Source: Candidatus Omnitrophota bacterium (GTDB lineage Bacteria; Omnitrophota; Gorgyraeia; Duberdicusellales; 4484-171). Taken from it: a stretch of DNA of 35,832 bases. This document shows, piece by piece, positions 17,881 to 26,986 of the stretch (the stretch's first letter is position 1; the number at the start of each line of letters is the position of its first letter). Location: NCBI GenBank assembly GCA_023135905.1, contig JAGLSE010000019.1:1-35832 (forward strand), in the 5' to 3' direction. The notes below the pieces were generated by a model, which saw nothing but the letters and a program-made list of their open reading frames with translations, had not been told where the DNA came from and did no database searches. The position numbers and the translations under genes are program-made.

Positions 17881-19314
17881 ATGGTTAATTACCCTGAAAT
17901 AACTGGAAAGGAAAAAAAAATACAAGAGATAAGCCGTCTTAAAAAAGATGATTATGCTTCAATCTCTAATATTAATATCGATAAGGTGATTTCTACGTTT
18001 GGTCTAGCTCTTCATATGCATCAGCCTACCATTTTATCTGATAGTCCTGACCTTAAAAACGCGGATTTAATAAATAACATTCAGTATATGCTTGATCATC
18101 CGGATATAGGAGATAATCATAATGCATCTGTTTTCCTTTCGTGTTATTCCAGGATGTCGAATTTTATAAGAGATCTTGTCAGTGAAGGGAAAAATCCTAG
18201 AGTAATGTTAGACTATTCAGGTAATCTCTTTTGGGGGTTGGAGCAGTTGAAGGATAGAAAAGTTTTGGATAATTTAAAATTAATAACTTGTGATTCAAAT
18301 TATTATCGGTATGTTGAGTGGTTAGGAACAATGTGGTCTCATTCGGTTGTTCCATCTACGCCTATACCGGATATAAAACTGCATATATTAGCTTGGCAGC
18401 AGCATTTTTCCTCTATATTCGGGGTTGAAGCTCTTAAACGCGTAAAAGGATTTTCTCCTCCTGAGATGCATCTTCCTATACATCCTGATACATGTTATGA
18501 ATATGTAAAAGCTTTAAAAGAATGCGGCTATGAATGGGTAATGGTTCAAGAACATACTATAGAAAATCTTGACGGAACAGGTATAAGGAATCCGTATATA
18601 CCTCATAAACTTATAGCTAAGAATTCTTTAGGTGATGTTGAGACAATTGCGGTACTCATTAAAACACAAGGTTCTGATACTAAGCTTGTTGGTCAAATGC
18701 AGCCTTATTATGAAGCTAAATCTAAACATAGGGAGGATTTTTGTGGTAAAACTATACCGCCGTTTGTCTTGCAAATTAGTGACGGGGAGAATGGCGGGGT
18801 AATAATGAATGAATTTCCCCCCAAATATAATAGTGTTTATTCAGAGATAACTACCGAAGGTGTAGTTGGTATGAATGGCTCGGAATATTTAGAATTTATA
18901 AAAAAAATTGGAATTGAATTAAAAGATTTTATTCCGGTTCAGCCGATATCTCAAAATAAAATATGGAAATTTTTTGATAAGTTTTATCCCGGAGCAGCTG
19001 ATAAAGCTATTGAGAAAGCAAAAGATAAATATCCAGGGTTTAATTTGGATAAAGCCTCATGGACAAGTGATAAAAATTGGGTGCACGGGTATCAAGATGT
19101 ATTAGACCCTATAAACAAATTAAGTGCTGAGTTTCATGAGAGGTTTGATAAAGATGAGGTCAACACAACAGATGCGGTTTATAGAGAAGCTTTGCTTTAT
19201 TTGCTTCTTTCTCAGACCAGTTGTTTTCGTTATTGGGGGTCCGGAATATGGACTGACTATGCTAAGGAAATTTGCCGAAGAGGCAAGGAAATAATTCAGA
19301 GACGAAAAGGCTAA
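17881..19314 (+). CDS. GH57 family glycosidase, third paralogous type
   Basis: TFGLALHMHQPTIL, KGFSPPEMHLPIHPD (nucleophile-like E), LQISDGENGGVIMNEFPPKY (acid/base-like D), FRYWGSGIWTDYAKEICRRG. Confidence 0.88.
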   Translation: MVNYPEITGKEKKIQEISRLKKDDYASISNINIDKVISTFGLALHMHQPTILSDSPDLKNADLINNIQYMLDHPDIGDNHNASVFLSCYSRMSNFIRDLVSEGKNPRVMLDYSGNLFWGLEQLKDRKVLDNLKLITCDSNYYRYVEWLGTMWSHSVVPSTPIPDIKLHILAWQQHFSSIFGVEALKRVKGFSPPEMHLPIHPDTCYEYVKALKECGYEWVMVQEHTIENLDGTGIRNPYIPHKLIAKNSLGDVETIAVLIKTQGSDTKLVGQMQPYYEAKSKHREDFCGKTIPPFVLQISDGENGGVIMNEFPPKYNSVYSEITTEGVVGMNGSEYLEFIKKIGIELKDFIPVQPISQNKIWKFFDKFYPGAADKAIEKAKDKYPGFNLDKASWTSDKNWVHGYQDVLDPINKLSAEFHERFDKDEVNTTDAVYREALLYLLLSQTSCFRYWGSGIWTDYAKEICRRGKEIIQRRKG

Positions 19315-19423
19315 TAGACTAGGGCTTTAGTAGAAGCTCTTAGCTGTTAGTACTCAGCTCATAGGAAAAAGAAGAATATAATAAAGAGATTTGGTTGAGG
19401 GTTGGGGTGTAGGATTTTTCTAT

Positions 19424-19510
19424 AGCAAGAAATCATAAGTTTCGCTGCGCGAAACGTCATATGTTTATTACATTCGCGTCATAAATTCTGCTAACGCAGA
19501 ATGTCATAAA
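19424..19510. repeat. two hairpins of shared design, each followed by GTCAT
   Basis: GTTTCGC-TGC-GCGAAAC+GTCAT and ATTCTGC-TAAC-GCAGAAT+GTCAT. Confidence 0.75.
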
Positions 19511-19637
19511 ATTGTTTAGAAAAAAATATTAATAATATATTAAAAATGTACAGGTGAAACCATGTTTTCGCCTGTAATAAATTTTTTTTGTTTTGTGTTT
19601 TTGTTATTTGAATTTATAATTTAGTTAGTATTAATCT

Positions 19638-19662
19638 GTAGGACAGGTTGTGACCTGTCCGA
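19638..19662. repeat. GTAGGACAGGT..ACCTGTCC hairpin repeat
   Basis: GGACAGGT/ACCTGTCC perfect 8-bp stem just upstream of glgC. Confidence 0.75.
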
Positions 19663-19682
19663 AATAGAAAATGAGGTGAAGT

Positions 19683-20933
19683 GTGGCGGAAGTGTTATGT
19701 TTAGTGTTAGGCGGAGGTAGAGGGAGTAGACTTTCTCCTCTTACAAAAGATAGGTCAAAACCGGCAGTACCTTTTGCCGGAAAGTATAGATTAGTAGATA
19801 TACCTATCAGTAATTCTTTGAATTCCGGTTTTAATCAAATATATGTTTTAACGCAATTTAATTCAGAGTCACTTAATAAACATATAGCAAGGACTTATAA
19901 GTTAGATAGTTTTTCAAAAGGGTTTGTAGAAATAATGGCAGCTGAACAATCTAAAGATAGCGCGGATTGGTTTCAAGGTAGTGCTGATGCTGTGCGTAGA
20001 TGCTTAAAACATTTTAATGATCCCAAGATAAAGTATGTTTTAGTCCTTTCGGGTGATCAATTATATAAAATGGATTTTAGAAATTTGTTAAAATTTCATT
20101 TGGAAAAAAAATCTCAAATAACTATAGCTTGTAATCCTGTTTTTTCTGATCAAATAAAAGAGTTTGGAATAATGTGTGCCGATTCTCAATTTAGAATTAA
20201 AAATTTTATTGAAAAACCTCAAAATGAGAGTGCTGTTAAAGGTATGTCTATAGAAATTGAGGATAAAGAGTTTTATTTGGCTTCAATGGGCATATATCTT
20301 TTTGATAAGAATATTTTGGATAAGATATTAGATAATAAGAAGACTGATTTTGGTAAAGAAATTATTCCTGATTCTTTTCCAAATCATTCTACTTTTGCTT
20401 ATGTGCATAAAGGGTATTGGAAAGATATAGGAACGATTAAATCATTTTTTAGAGAAAACATTGTTTTTACAAATTCTTTACCTCCTTTGGATTTATTTAA
20501 TGAACAATGGCAATTTTTTACTAGACCCCGTTATTTGCCTCCGGCTAAAATAGAAAATTCTCATATTGAAAATGCTATTTTGGGAGACGGGTCAATATTG
20601 CTTAATTGTCATATAAAACATTCAGTTATTGGGTTGAGAAGCCGAATTTTAGAATCTGTAAAAATTGAAGATTCAATAATAATGGGCGGAGATTTTTATC
20701 AATCGATTGAGGATATTGAAAAAGATAAAAAAAGAGGAATACCTCCTATCGGTATAGGAAAGGGAAGTGTTATAAAAAAAGCTATTATTGATAAAAATGC
20801 TCGTATTGGAGCAAAAGTAAAAATATTAAACGAAAAAAATATTGATTACTTTGAATCGGAAATGTATTCAATAAGGGATGGAATTGTTATTATACCAAAA
20901 AATATAATAGTTCCTTCGGGTACTGTGATTTAG
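19683..20933 (+). CDS. glgC: glucose-1-phosphate adenylyltransferase
   Basis: CLVLGGGRGSRLSPLTKDRSKPAVPFAGKYRLVDIPISNSLNSG, WFQGSADAVRR, VLVLSGDQLYKMD, SGIVVI-like C-term (RDGIVIIPKNIIVPSGTVI). GTG start. Confidence 0.97.
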   Translation: MAEVLCLVLGGGRGSRLSPLTKDRSKPAVPFAGKYRLVDIPISNSLNSGFNQIYVLTQFNSESLNKHIARTYKLDSFSKGFVEIMAAEQSKDSADWFQGSADAVRRCLKHFNDPKIKYVLVLSGDQLYKMDFRNLLKFHLEKKSQITIACNPVFSDQIKEFGIMCADSQFRIKNFIEKPQNESAVKGMSIEIEDKEFYLASMGIYLFDKNILDKILDNKKTDFGKEIIPDSFPNHSTFAYVHKGYWKDIGTIKSFFRENIVFTNSLPPLDLFNEQWQFFTRPRYLPPAKIENSHIENAILGDGSILLNCHIKHSVIGLRSRILESVKIEDSIIMGGDFYQSIEDIEKDKKRGIPPIGIGKGSVIKKAIIDKNARIGAKVKILNEKNIDYFESEMYSIRDGIVIIPKNIIVPSGTVI

Positions 20934-20942
20934 TTGATCAAA

Positions 20943-20970
20943 TTTTATAAACTTTAAAGTTTATAAAATA
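20943..20970. promoter_or_regulatory. perfect 28-bp palindrome between glgC and glgP (operator or hairpin candidate)
   Basis: ATTTTATAAACTTTAAAGTTTATAAAAT, fully self-complementary, 22 nt upstream of the glgP ATG. Confidence 0.6.
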
Positions 20971-20992
20971 ATTTAAAAACCAGGGGTGTAAT

Positions 20993-23458
20993 ATGTGTGG
21001 TAAGAAAAAAGCTGTAAATTGGGAAATTGTTTATAGAGATATGACTAAAGAGGGGATTAAACGTTCGTTTCTTTCTAAACGGCAGTATTCATTGGCTAAG
21101 GATGAGCATAGTGCCACCTGGGACGATAATTTTATGGCTTTAGCTATTACGATTAGAGATAGAATAATTGAAAGATGGATTGCTACTCAACAGAGGTATC
21201 ATAAACAAAATTTAAAGAGAGTATATTATCTGTCTTTGGAGTTTTTGATAGGCCGTTTGTTGGGCACAAATATAGCTAATTTAGATATTGAAAATGAAGT
21301 TAAAATTGCTATGGAAGATTTAGGTATTGATTTGAAAATCATGCATGATTGTGAGACTGATGCCGGTTTAGGTAATGGCGGATTAGGTAGATTGGCGGCT
21401 TGTTTTTTAGATTCAATGGCAACTTTAGGGATACCGGCTAATGGCTATGGTATTAGGTACGATTACGGTATTTTTAATCAAAGAATTAAGAATGGTTATC
21501 AGGTAGAATCTCCGGATAAATGGCTTAGTAAAGGTAATCCTTGGGAGTTTTCTCGATTAGAGTATATGGCTAAAGTGCAGTTTTATGGGCACACTCATAT
21601 GTTTCAGGATTCAAAAGGGAAGTTAAGAGTTAAGTGGGTAGATACAGAAGATGTTTTAGCTGTACCTTTTGATACACCTATATCGGGTTATAAAACCGAT
21701 GTTGTAAATACTTTGAGGTTATGGTCAGCTAAAAGTAGTGATGAATTTGATCTTAAATATTTTAATGAAGGGGATTATGAAGGCGCGGTTTATAATAAGG
21801 TTTCTTCGGAAAGTATATCTAAGGTTCTGTATCCTAATGATAACATTAGTCAAGGAAAAGAATTGCGTTTAAAACAAGAGTATTTTTTTACAGCAGCATC
21901 TATTTCAGATATTATTCGGCGGTTTAAAGTGGGGAACATTGATTTTAAAGAGTTCCCTAACAAGGTCGCGATTCAGCTTAATGATACTCATCCTGCTCTT
22001 GCAGTTATTGAGTTAATGCGTATTTTAATTGATGAAGAAAATTATGATTGGGATACTGCTTGGGATATAACAGTAAATACTTTTGCTTATACAAACCATA
22101 CGGTTATGCCTGAGGCCTTAGAAAGATGGTCGGTTACTGTTTTAGGAGAAATTCTTCCCAGGCATTTAGAGCTTATATATGAAATGAATTTACGTTTTTT
22201 AAAAGAGGTATCTATTAATTATCCCGGAGATAATGATAGATTAAGAAGAATGTCTATAATTGAAGAGGGTCATTGCAAGAAAGTACGTATGGAAGTTATT
22301 AGTATAATAGGTTCTCATTCCGTTAACGGAGTTTCAAAATTGCATTCTGAACTTATAAAAAATCAGCTTTTTAAAGATTTTTATGATTTATATCCGGAAA
22401 GATTTAATAATAAAACTAATGGTATAACTCAACGTAGATGGCTTCAAAAATCGAATACAAATCTTTCTAATTTAATTACTGAGGTAATTGGTGATACCTG
22501 GACTACAAATTCTTTAGATTTAGAAAAACTTTATCCTTTCAGTAAAGATAGTTCGTTTTGCCTGAAATGGCAGGAGATAAAAAAAAACAATAAGATTGAG
22601 CTTTCAGATTATATTCGGAAGACAACCGGTATTATTGTAAATCCGGAATCTATGTTTGATGTTCAAGTTAAACGGATACATGAGTATAAAAGACAGTTGA
22701 TGTTTGGATTGTTTATTATTTCGGAATATCTTAAAATAAAAAAGGATCCAAAAGCAGAGTTTGTTCCAAAAACTTTTATTGTGTCAGGCAAGGCAGCTCC
22801 AGGTTATACTATGGCAAAATTGATTATTAAATTTATAAACAATATAGCAGAAGTAGTAAATAAAGATAAAACTATTAGGAATAGACTAAAAATTTTATTT
22901 TTGGAAAATTATAGAGTTTCTTTAGCTGAAAATATTTTTCCGGCAAGTGATTTATCAGAGCAGATATCTACGGCAGGTATGGAAGCTTCAGGTACCGGAT
23001 GTATGAAATTTATGATGAATGGAGCTTTAACTGTAGGTACCTATGATGGTGCTACCATAGAGATGTGTGAAGCTGTAGGGAAAGATAATATGTTTATGTT
23101 TGGGTTAAAGGTAAATGAAATTCAGGAATTAAAGGAAAAAGGATATAACCCGCAACAATATATAAATAGATCGGAGATGTTAAGGGAAATTATTCATCTT
23201 ATTAGAAACAATTTTTTTTCGACAGGTGAAGAGGGCATATTTAATCTAATTCTTGATAATTTGATGACTTACGATCCATTTTTTATTTGTGCTGATTTTG
23301 ATAGTTATTGTGGGGTTCAGGATAAAATTTCAGAACTTTATAAGAATAAGAAACTTTGGACAGAGAAATCGATAATAAATGTAGCGAAATCAGGGATATT
23401 TTCAAGCGATAGAACTATTAAAAATTATGCCCAAGATATATGGGGAGTGCCTTGTTAA
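20993..23458 (+). CDS. glgP: glycogen/starch/alpha-glucan phosphorylase (GT35)
   Basis: VYYLSLEFLIGRLLG, GLGNGGLGRLAACFLDSMATL, YGIRYDYGIF, NDTHPALAVIELMRIL, VQVKRIHEYKRQL, EASGTGCMKFMMNGALTVGTYDGATIEM. Confidence 0.98.
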   Translation: MCGKKKAVNWEIVYRDMTKEGIKRSFLSKRQYSLAKDEHSATWDDNFMALAITIRDRIIERWIATQQRYHKQNLKRVYYLSLEFLIGRLLGTNIANLDIENEVKIAMEDLGIDLKIMHDCETDAGLGNGGLGRLAACFLDSMATLGIPANGYGIRYDYGIFNQRIKNGYQVESPDKWLSKGNPWEFSRLEYMAKVQFYGHTHMFQDSKGKLRVKWVDTEDVLAVPFDTPISGYKTDVVNTLRLWSAKSSDEFDLKYFNEGDYEGAVYNKVSSESISKVLYPNDNISQGKELRLKQEYFFTAASISDIIRRFKVGNIDFKEFPNKVAIQLNDTHPALAVIELMRILIDEENYDWDTAWDITVNTFAYTNHTVMPEALERWSVTVLGEILPRHLELIYEMNLRFLKEVSINYPGDNDRLRRMSIIEEGHCKKVRMEVISIIGSHSVNGVSKLHSELIKNQLFKDFYDLYPERFNNKTNGITQRRWLQKSNTNLSNLITEVIGDTWTTNSLDLEKLYPFSKDSSFCLKWQEIKKNNKIELSDYIRKTTGIIVNPESMFDVQVKRIHEYKRQLMFGLFIISEYLKIKKDPKAEFVPKTFIVSGKAAPGYTMAKLIIKFINNIAEVVNKDKTIRNRLKILFLENYRVSLAENIFPASDLSEQISTAGMEASGTGCMKFMMNGALTVGTYDGATIEMCEAVGKDNMFMFGLKVNEIQELKEKGYNPQQYINRSEMLREIIHLIRNNFFSTGEEGIFNLILDNLMTYDPFFICADFDSYCGVQDKISELYKNKKLWTEKSIINVAKSGIFSSDRTIKNYAQDIWGVPC

Positions 23459-23788
23459 GAATAGGAATAGGCCTAAAAGTAGGTTAGCTTTATAAAATAC
23501 AATTAAATTTTTAATATTATTTTGAATAGATGAGGACGAAATAGTAAAAATATAAAATTTTGCCTTTTGTTTTGCGATAATCTATTTTATTTGCAATGAG
23601 TTTAAAAATAAAGAACTTTAGACATAATTTTTATATATTCTAAGATATTTTGGGTGTTTAATAAATATGTTCTTAGATTTCTTAAAATCCTTGCCAATAT
23701 TCTGATGTTATGGTAAATTAAGCTTCTTAAGAAAAATATTAGTAAATTAAAATAAGAATATTGTTCAATTGATAAGAGGGGAATATTA

Positions 23789-24034
23789 ATGAAAGAGGCA
23801 ATTATTAATAAAGATTAATTGGGACTTTTAAAGTCTAAACAGGATAAAGAAAATTTTGAAAAATTATCTTGTTTAGTAAATAATGATTTAATGAATTTTT
23901 CAAGCGAATGGTTTCCTGGGAAGACTGGCCATGAGGGCGAAGAAATTTCTCCTTCACATAAAAATGCTAGGTATCCTTTAAGGTTAAAAAATTTAGAAAA
24001 CGTAGATGAGAATTTTATAGAGGAGGGTAATTAG
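23789..24034 (+). pseudogene. small hypothetical ORF with an in-frame TAA after codon 9 (track ORF 23819-24034 starts at TTG just after it)
   Basis: RBS-like agagggg then ATG 23789: MKEAIINKD*LGLLKSKQDKENFEKLSCLVNNDLMNFSSEWFPGKTGHEGEE... in one frame; ends overlapping the purC GTG. Confidence 0.5.
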
Positions 24035-24918
24035 TGGTTGTAGATAGTGCTTTGAATCAATTAAATATTTACAAAAAAGGCAAGGTAAGAGATGTCTATG
24101 ATTTGGGAGATAACCTTTTAATTGTAGCAACTGACAGAATATCTTGTTTTGATTATATTTTACCTACACCTATTCCTGAAAAAGGTAAAATATTAACCAG
24201 GATTTCATTGTTTTGGTTTGATCTTCTAAAGGGTGTGACAGAAAACCATTTTATATCTGCGGATTTGGATAGATTACCGGCAGTACTGCAAAATCCTCAA
24301 GATAAAGATATTCTTAAAGATAGGTTTATGATAACCAAAAAATGTAAAGTTGTTCCTTTTGAATGTGTGGTAAGAGGATATATTTCAGGTTCTGGTTGGA
24401 AAGAGTATAAAAATAATAGAAAAGTCTGCGGTATAGATTTACCGGCTGATTTAAAAGAATCGGACAAATTGGCAGAACCTATATTTACTCCCGCGACTAA
24501 GGCCGAAACAGGGCATGATGAAAATGTTAGTTTTGAATATATGAAACAATCCATTGGCGAAGAATTATCTAATCAGTTGAGGGATGTCAGTATTGCTATT
24601 TATAAAAAAGCTGATCAGTATGCTGATGAAAAAGGTGTTATTATTGCTGATACAAAATTTGAATTTGGAATTTTAGATAATAAAATAGTTTTAATTGATG
24701 AGGTTTTAACTCCGGATTCGTCTAGGTTTTGGCCGAAAAATAGTTATAAGCGAGGTAAACCACAATCAAGTTTTGATAAACAATTTGTTAGAGATTATTT
24801 AGAATTATCAGGATGGGATAAGAATTCTGCTGCGCCTATTTTACCTCAAGATATTGTTTTAAAAACACAAGATAAATATAGACAAGTTTATAAACAAATT
24901 ACTGGAATTGATTTTTAG
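24034..24918 (+). CDS. purC: phosphoribosylaminoimidazole-succinocarboxamide synthase
   Basis: GKVRDVYDLGDNLLIVATDRISCFDYILP, FECVVRGYISGSGWKEY, FTPATKAETGHDENVSF, DEVLTPDSSRFWP. Confidence 0.97.
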   Translation: MVVDSALNQLNIYKKGKVRDVYDLGDNLLIVATDRISCFDYILPTPIPEKGKILTRISLFWFDLLKGVTENHFISADLDRLPAVLQNPQDKDILKDRFMITKKCKVVPFECVVRGYISGSGWKEYKNNRKVCGIDLPADLKESDKLAEPIFTPATKAETGHDENVSFEYMKQSIGEELSNQLRDVSIAIYKKADQYADEKGVIIADTKFEFGILDNKIVLIDEVLTPDSSRFWPKNSYKRGKPQSSFDKQFVRDYLELSGWDKNSAAPILPQDIVLKTQDKYRQVYKQITGIDF

Positions 24919-24961
24919 TTGGAAACTGTTTTCTTTTTTAAAAATTTAAGAGGAGAAGGTT

Positions 24962-25753
24962 ATGAATATAATTGTATGTATAAAACAAGTTCCCGATACA
25001 ACTGATGTAAAAATAAATCCTGAAACGAATACGTTAATTAGAGAAGGAGTTGATTCTATAATAAATCCTTTTGATATGTATGCAATAGAGGAAGCTGTAA
25101 GATTAAAAGAACGTTTTGGGGGGACTACTACAGTATTAACAATGGGGCCGCCACAAGCACAAGATGTTTTAAGGGAAGCTATTTCTTTAGGTATAGATAA
25201 AGCTATCCATTTATCAGATAGAGTTTTTGCCGGGTCAGATACATGGGGTACGAGTTTGATTTTATCGAAAGCTATAGAAAAAATAAAAGATTATGATTTG
25301 ATAATTTGCGGAAAACAAGCATCTGATGGTGATACTGCACAGGTAGGTCCTGGTATTGCAACGCATCTGGATTTGCCGCAGGCAACTTATGTTAGGAAAA
25401 TAGATACAGTTCATTTAGATACAAAACCTAATGTTATTATTGTTGAAAGACTTTTAGAAGAAGGTTATGAAATTTTAGAATTGCAGCTGCCTGCGCTTAT
25501 TACTGTAGTGAAAGAGATTAATGAACCTCGGATGCCTTCGCTTCGAGGTAAAATGAAAGCAAGGGGAGCAGAAATAATTTCATGGAATAATAAGGATATA
25601 GATTTAGAGGAAGATAGAATTGGGTTGAATGGTTCGCCTACTCAAGTGATTAAAATTTTTACTCCGCCGCATAAGGAAGGAGGAAAAATTTTTAAAGGAG
25701 AACCAGAAGAAATAGTGAATGAACTGGTAAAAGAAATAAAGGATTTATTATGA
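24962..25753 (+). CDS. etfB: electron transfer flavoprotein beta subunit
   Basis: MNIIVCIKQVPDTTDVKINPETNTLIREGVDSIINPFDMYAIEEA; CGKQASDGDTAQVGPGIATHL. Confidence 0.97.
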   Translation: MNIIVCIKQVPDTTDVKINPETNTLIREGVDSIINPFDMYAIEEAVRLKERFGGTTTVLTMGPPQAQDVLREAISLGIDKAIHLSDRVFAGSDTWGTSLILSKAIEKIKDYDLIICGKQASDGDTAQVGPGIATHLDLPQATYVRKIDTVHLDTKPNVIIVERLLEEGYEILELQLPALITVVKEINEPRMPSLRGKMKARGAEIISWNNKDIDLEEDRIGLNGSPTQVIKIFTPPHKEGGKIFKGEPEEIVNELVKEIKDLL

Positions 25754-26958
25754 GTGGTATAAGAATTGTATTAGAAAAATGTGTTGGTTGTGGTTTGTGT
25801 TTGAAGGTTTGTCCAGTTAATGCTTTAATCATTGATAAGAATAAGGCTGTTATTGATTATGATAAGTGTACTCTTTGCGGGAGTTGTGTGGATAGCTGTA
25901 AGTTTGAAGCAATCAAAATATTAAGAAAAACAATTACAGATAATGATCTTTCAAATTATAAAGGTGTATGGGTTTTTGCCGAACAAAGGGATGGGGAAAT
26001 TTCATCAGTAGTTTTTGAACTTTTAGCTAAAGCCAGAGAATTAGCGAAAGATCTGGATACTTATGTAGGTGCAGTTTTATTGGGAAAAGGTATAGCTGAT
26101 CGAGCTCAAAGTTTGATTCATCGGGGTGCAGATAAAGTATTTGTTGCTGATTCAGATAATTTAGAACATTATATTTCCGAAAATTATACAAAAGCTATTG
26201 TAAGTTTGGTGGATAAATATAAACCGGAAATTATTCTAGCAGGAGCAACTACTACAGGAAGAAGTTTGGTTTCACGAATAGCTGTAAATTTGTATGCCGG
26301 TTTGACTGCTGATTGTACAGGTTTGGATATAGATAAAGACAAGAAAATTTTGATACAAACTCGCCCTGCTTTTGGCGGTAATATTATGGCACAGATAGTT
26401 TCTCCAAATTTTAGGCCGCAAATGGCTACAGTTCGGCATAAAGTTATGCCGGAATCAGAAAATAATATTTCTAGAGTTGGTGAAATAATAAAAGAAAATT
26501 TTAATGAGAACGATTTAGACGGAAGAATAAAATTTTTAGATTTTATAAAAGAAGCAATCGCTACAGTCAATTTGTCTGAAGCAAATATTATTGTATCCGG
26601 TGGCAGAGGATTGCAGGAATTAAAGAATTTTAAACTGGTAGAAGATCTTGCGGAAGTATTGGGTGCGGCAGTAGGTTCATCAAGAGCTTGTGTTGATGCC
26701 GGATGGATTCCCTATTCTCATCAGGTAGGGCAAACAGGAAGAACTGTCTGTCCTAAAATATATATTGCTTGCGGGATATCAGGACAAATTCAGCATTTGG
26801 TGGGTATGCAGTCTTCAAAGACCATAATAGCTATAAATAAAGATCCTGATGCCCCAATATTTAAGGTAGCTAATTTTGGAATAGTGGGAGATTTATTTAA
26901 AATTATTCCTTTGTTGATTCAGAAATTGAAAGAAAAACCTAAATGTTTAGCTGTTTAG
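25750..26958 (+). CDS. etfA: electron transfer flavoprotein alpha subunit with N-terminal 2x[4Fe-4S] ferredoxin domain
   Basis: CVGCGLCLKVCP and CTLCGSCVDSCK clusters; EtfA domain with GGRGLQELKNFKLVEDLAEVLGAAVGSSRACVDAGW, AINKDPDAPIFKVANFGIVGDLF. Confidence 0.97.
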   Translation: MSGIRIVLEKCVGCGLCLKVCPVNALIIDKNKAVIDYDKCTLCGSCVDSCKFEAIKILRKTITDNDLSNYKGVWVFAEQRDGEISSVVFELLAKARELAKDLDTYVGAVLLGKGIADRAQSLIHRGADKVFVADSDNLEHYISENYTKAIVSLVDKYKPEIILAGATTTGRSLVSRIAVNLYAGLTADCTGLDIDKDKKILIQTRPAFGGNIMAQIVSPNFRPQMATVRHKVMPESENNISRVGEIIKENFNENDLDGRIKFLDFIKEAIATVNLSEANIIVSGGRGLQELKNFKLVEDLAEVLGAAVGSSRACVDAGWIPYSHQVGQTGRTVCPKIYIACGISGQIQHLVGMQSSKTIIAINKDPDAPIFKVANFGIVGDLFKIIPLLIQKLKEKPKCLAV

Positions 26959-26986
26959 CTAAATAATAGATTATTAAAAAGTTATT

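Noticed and set aside
26184-26570. 128-aa minus-strand ORF
   Set aside because: Antisense to etfA with no recognisable domain.
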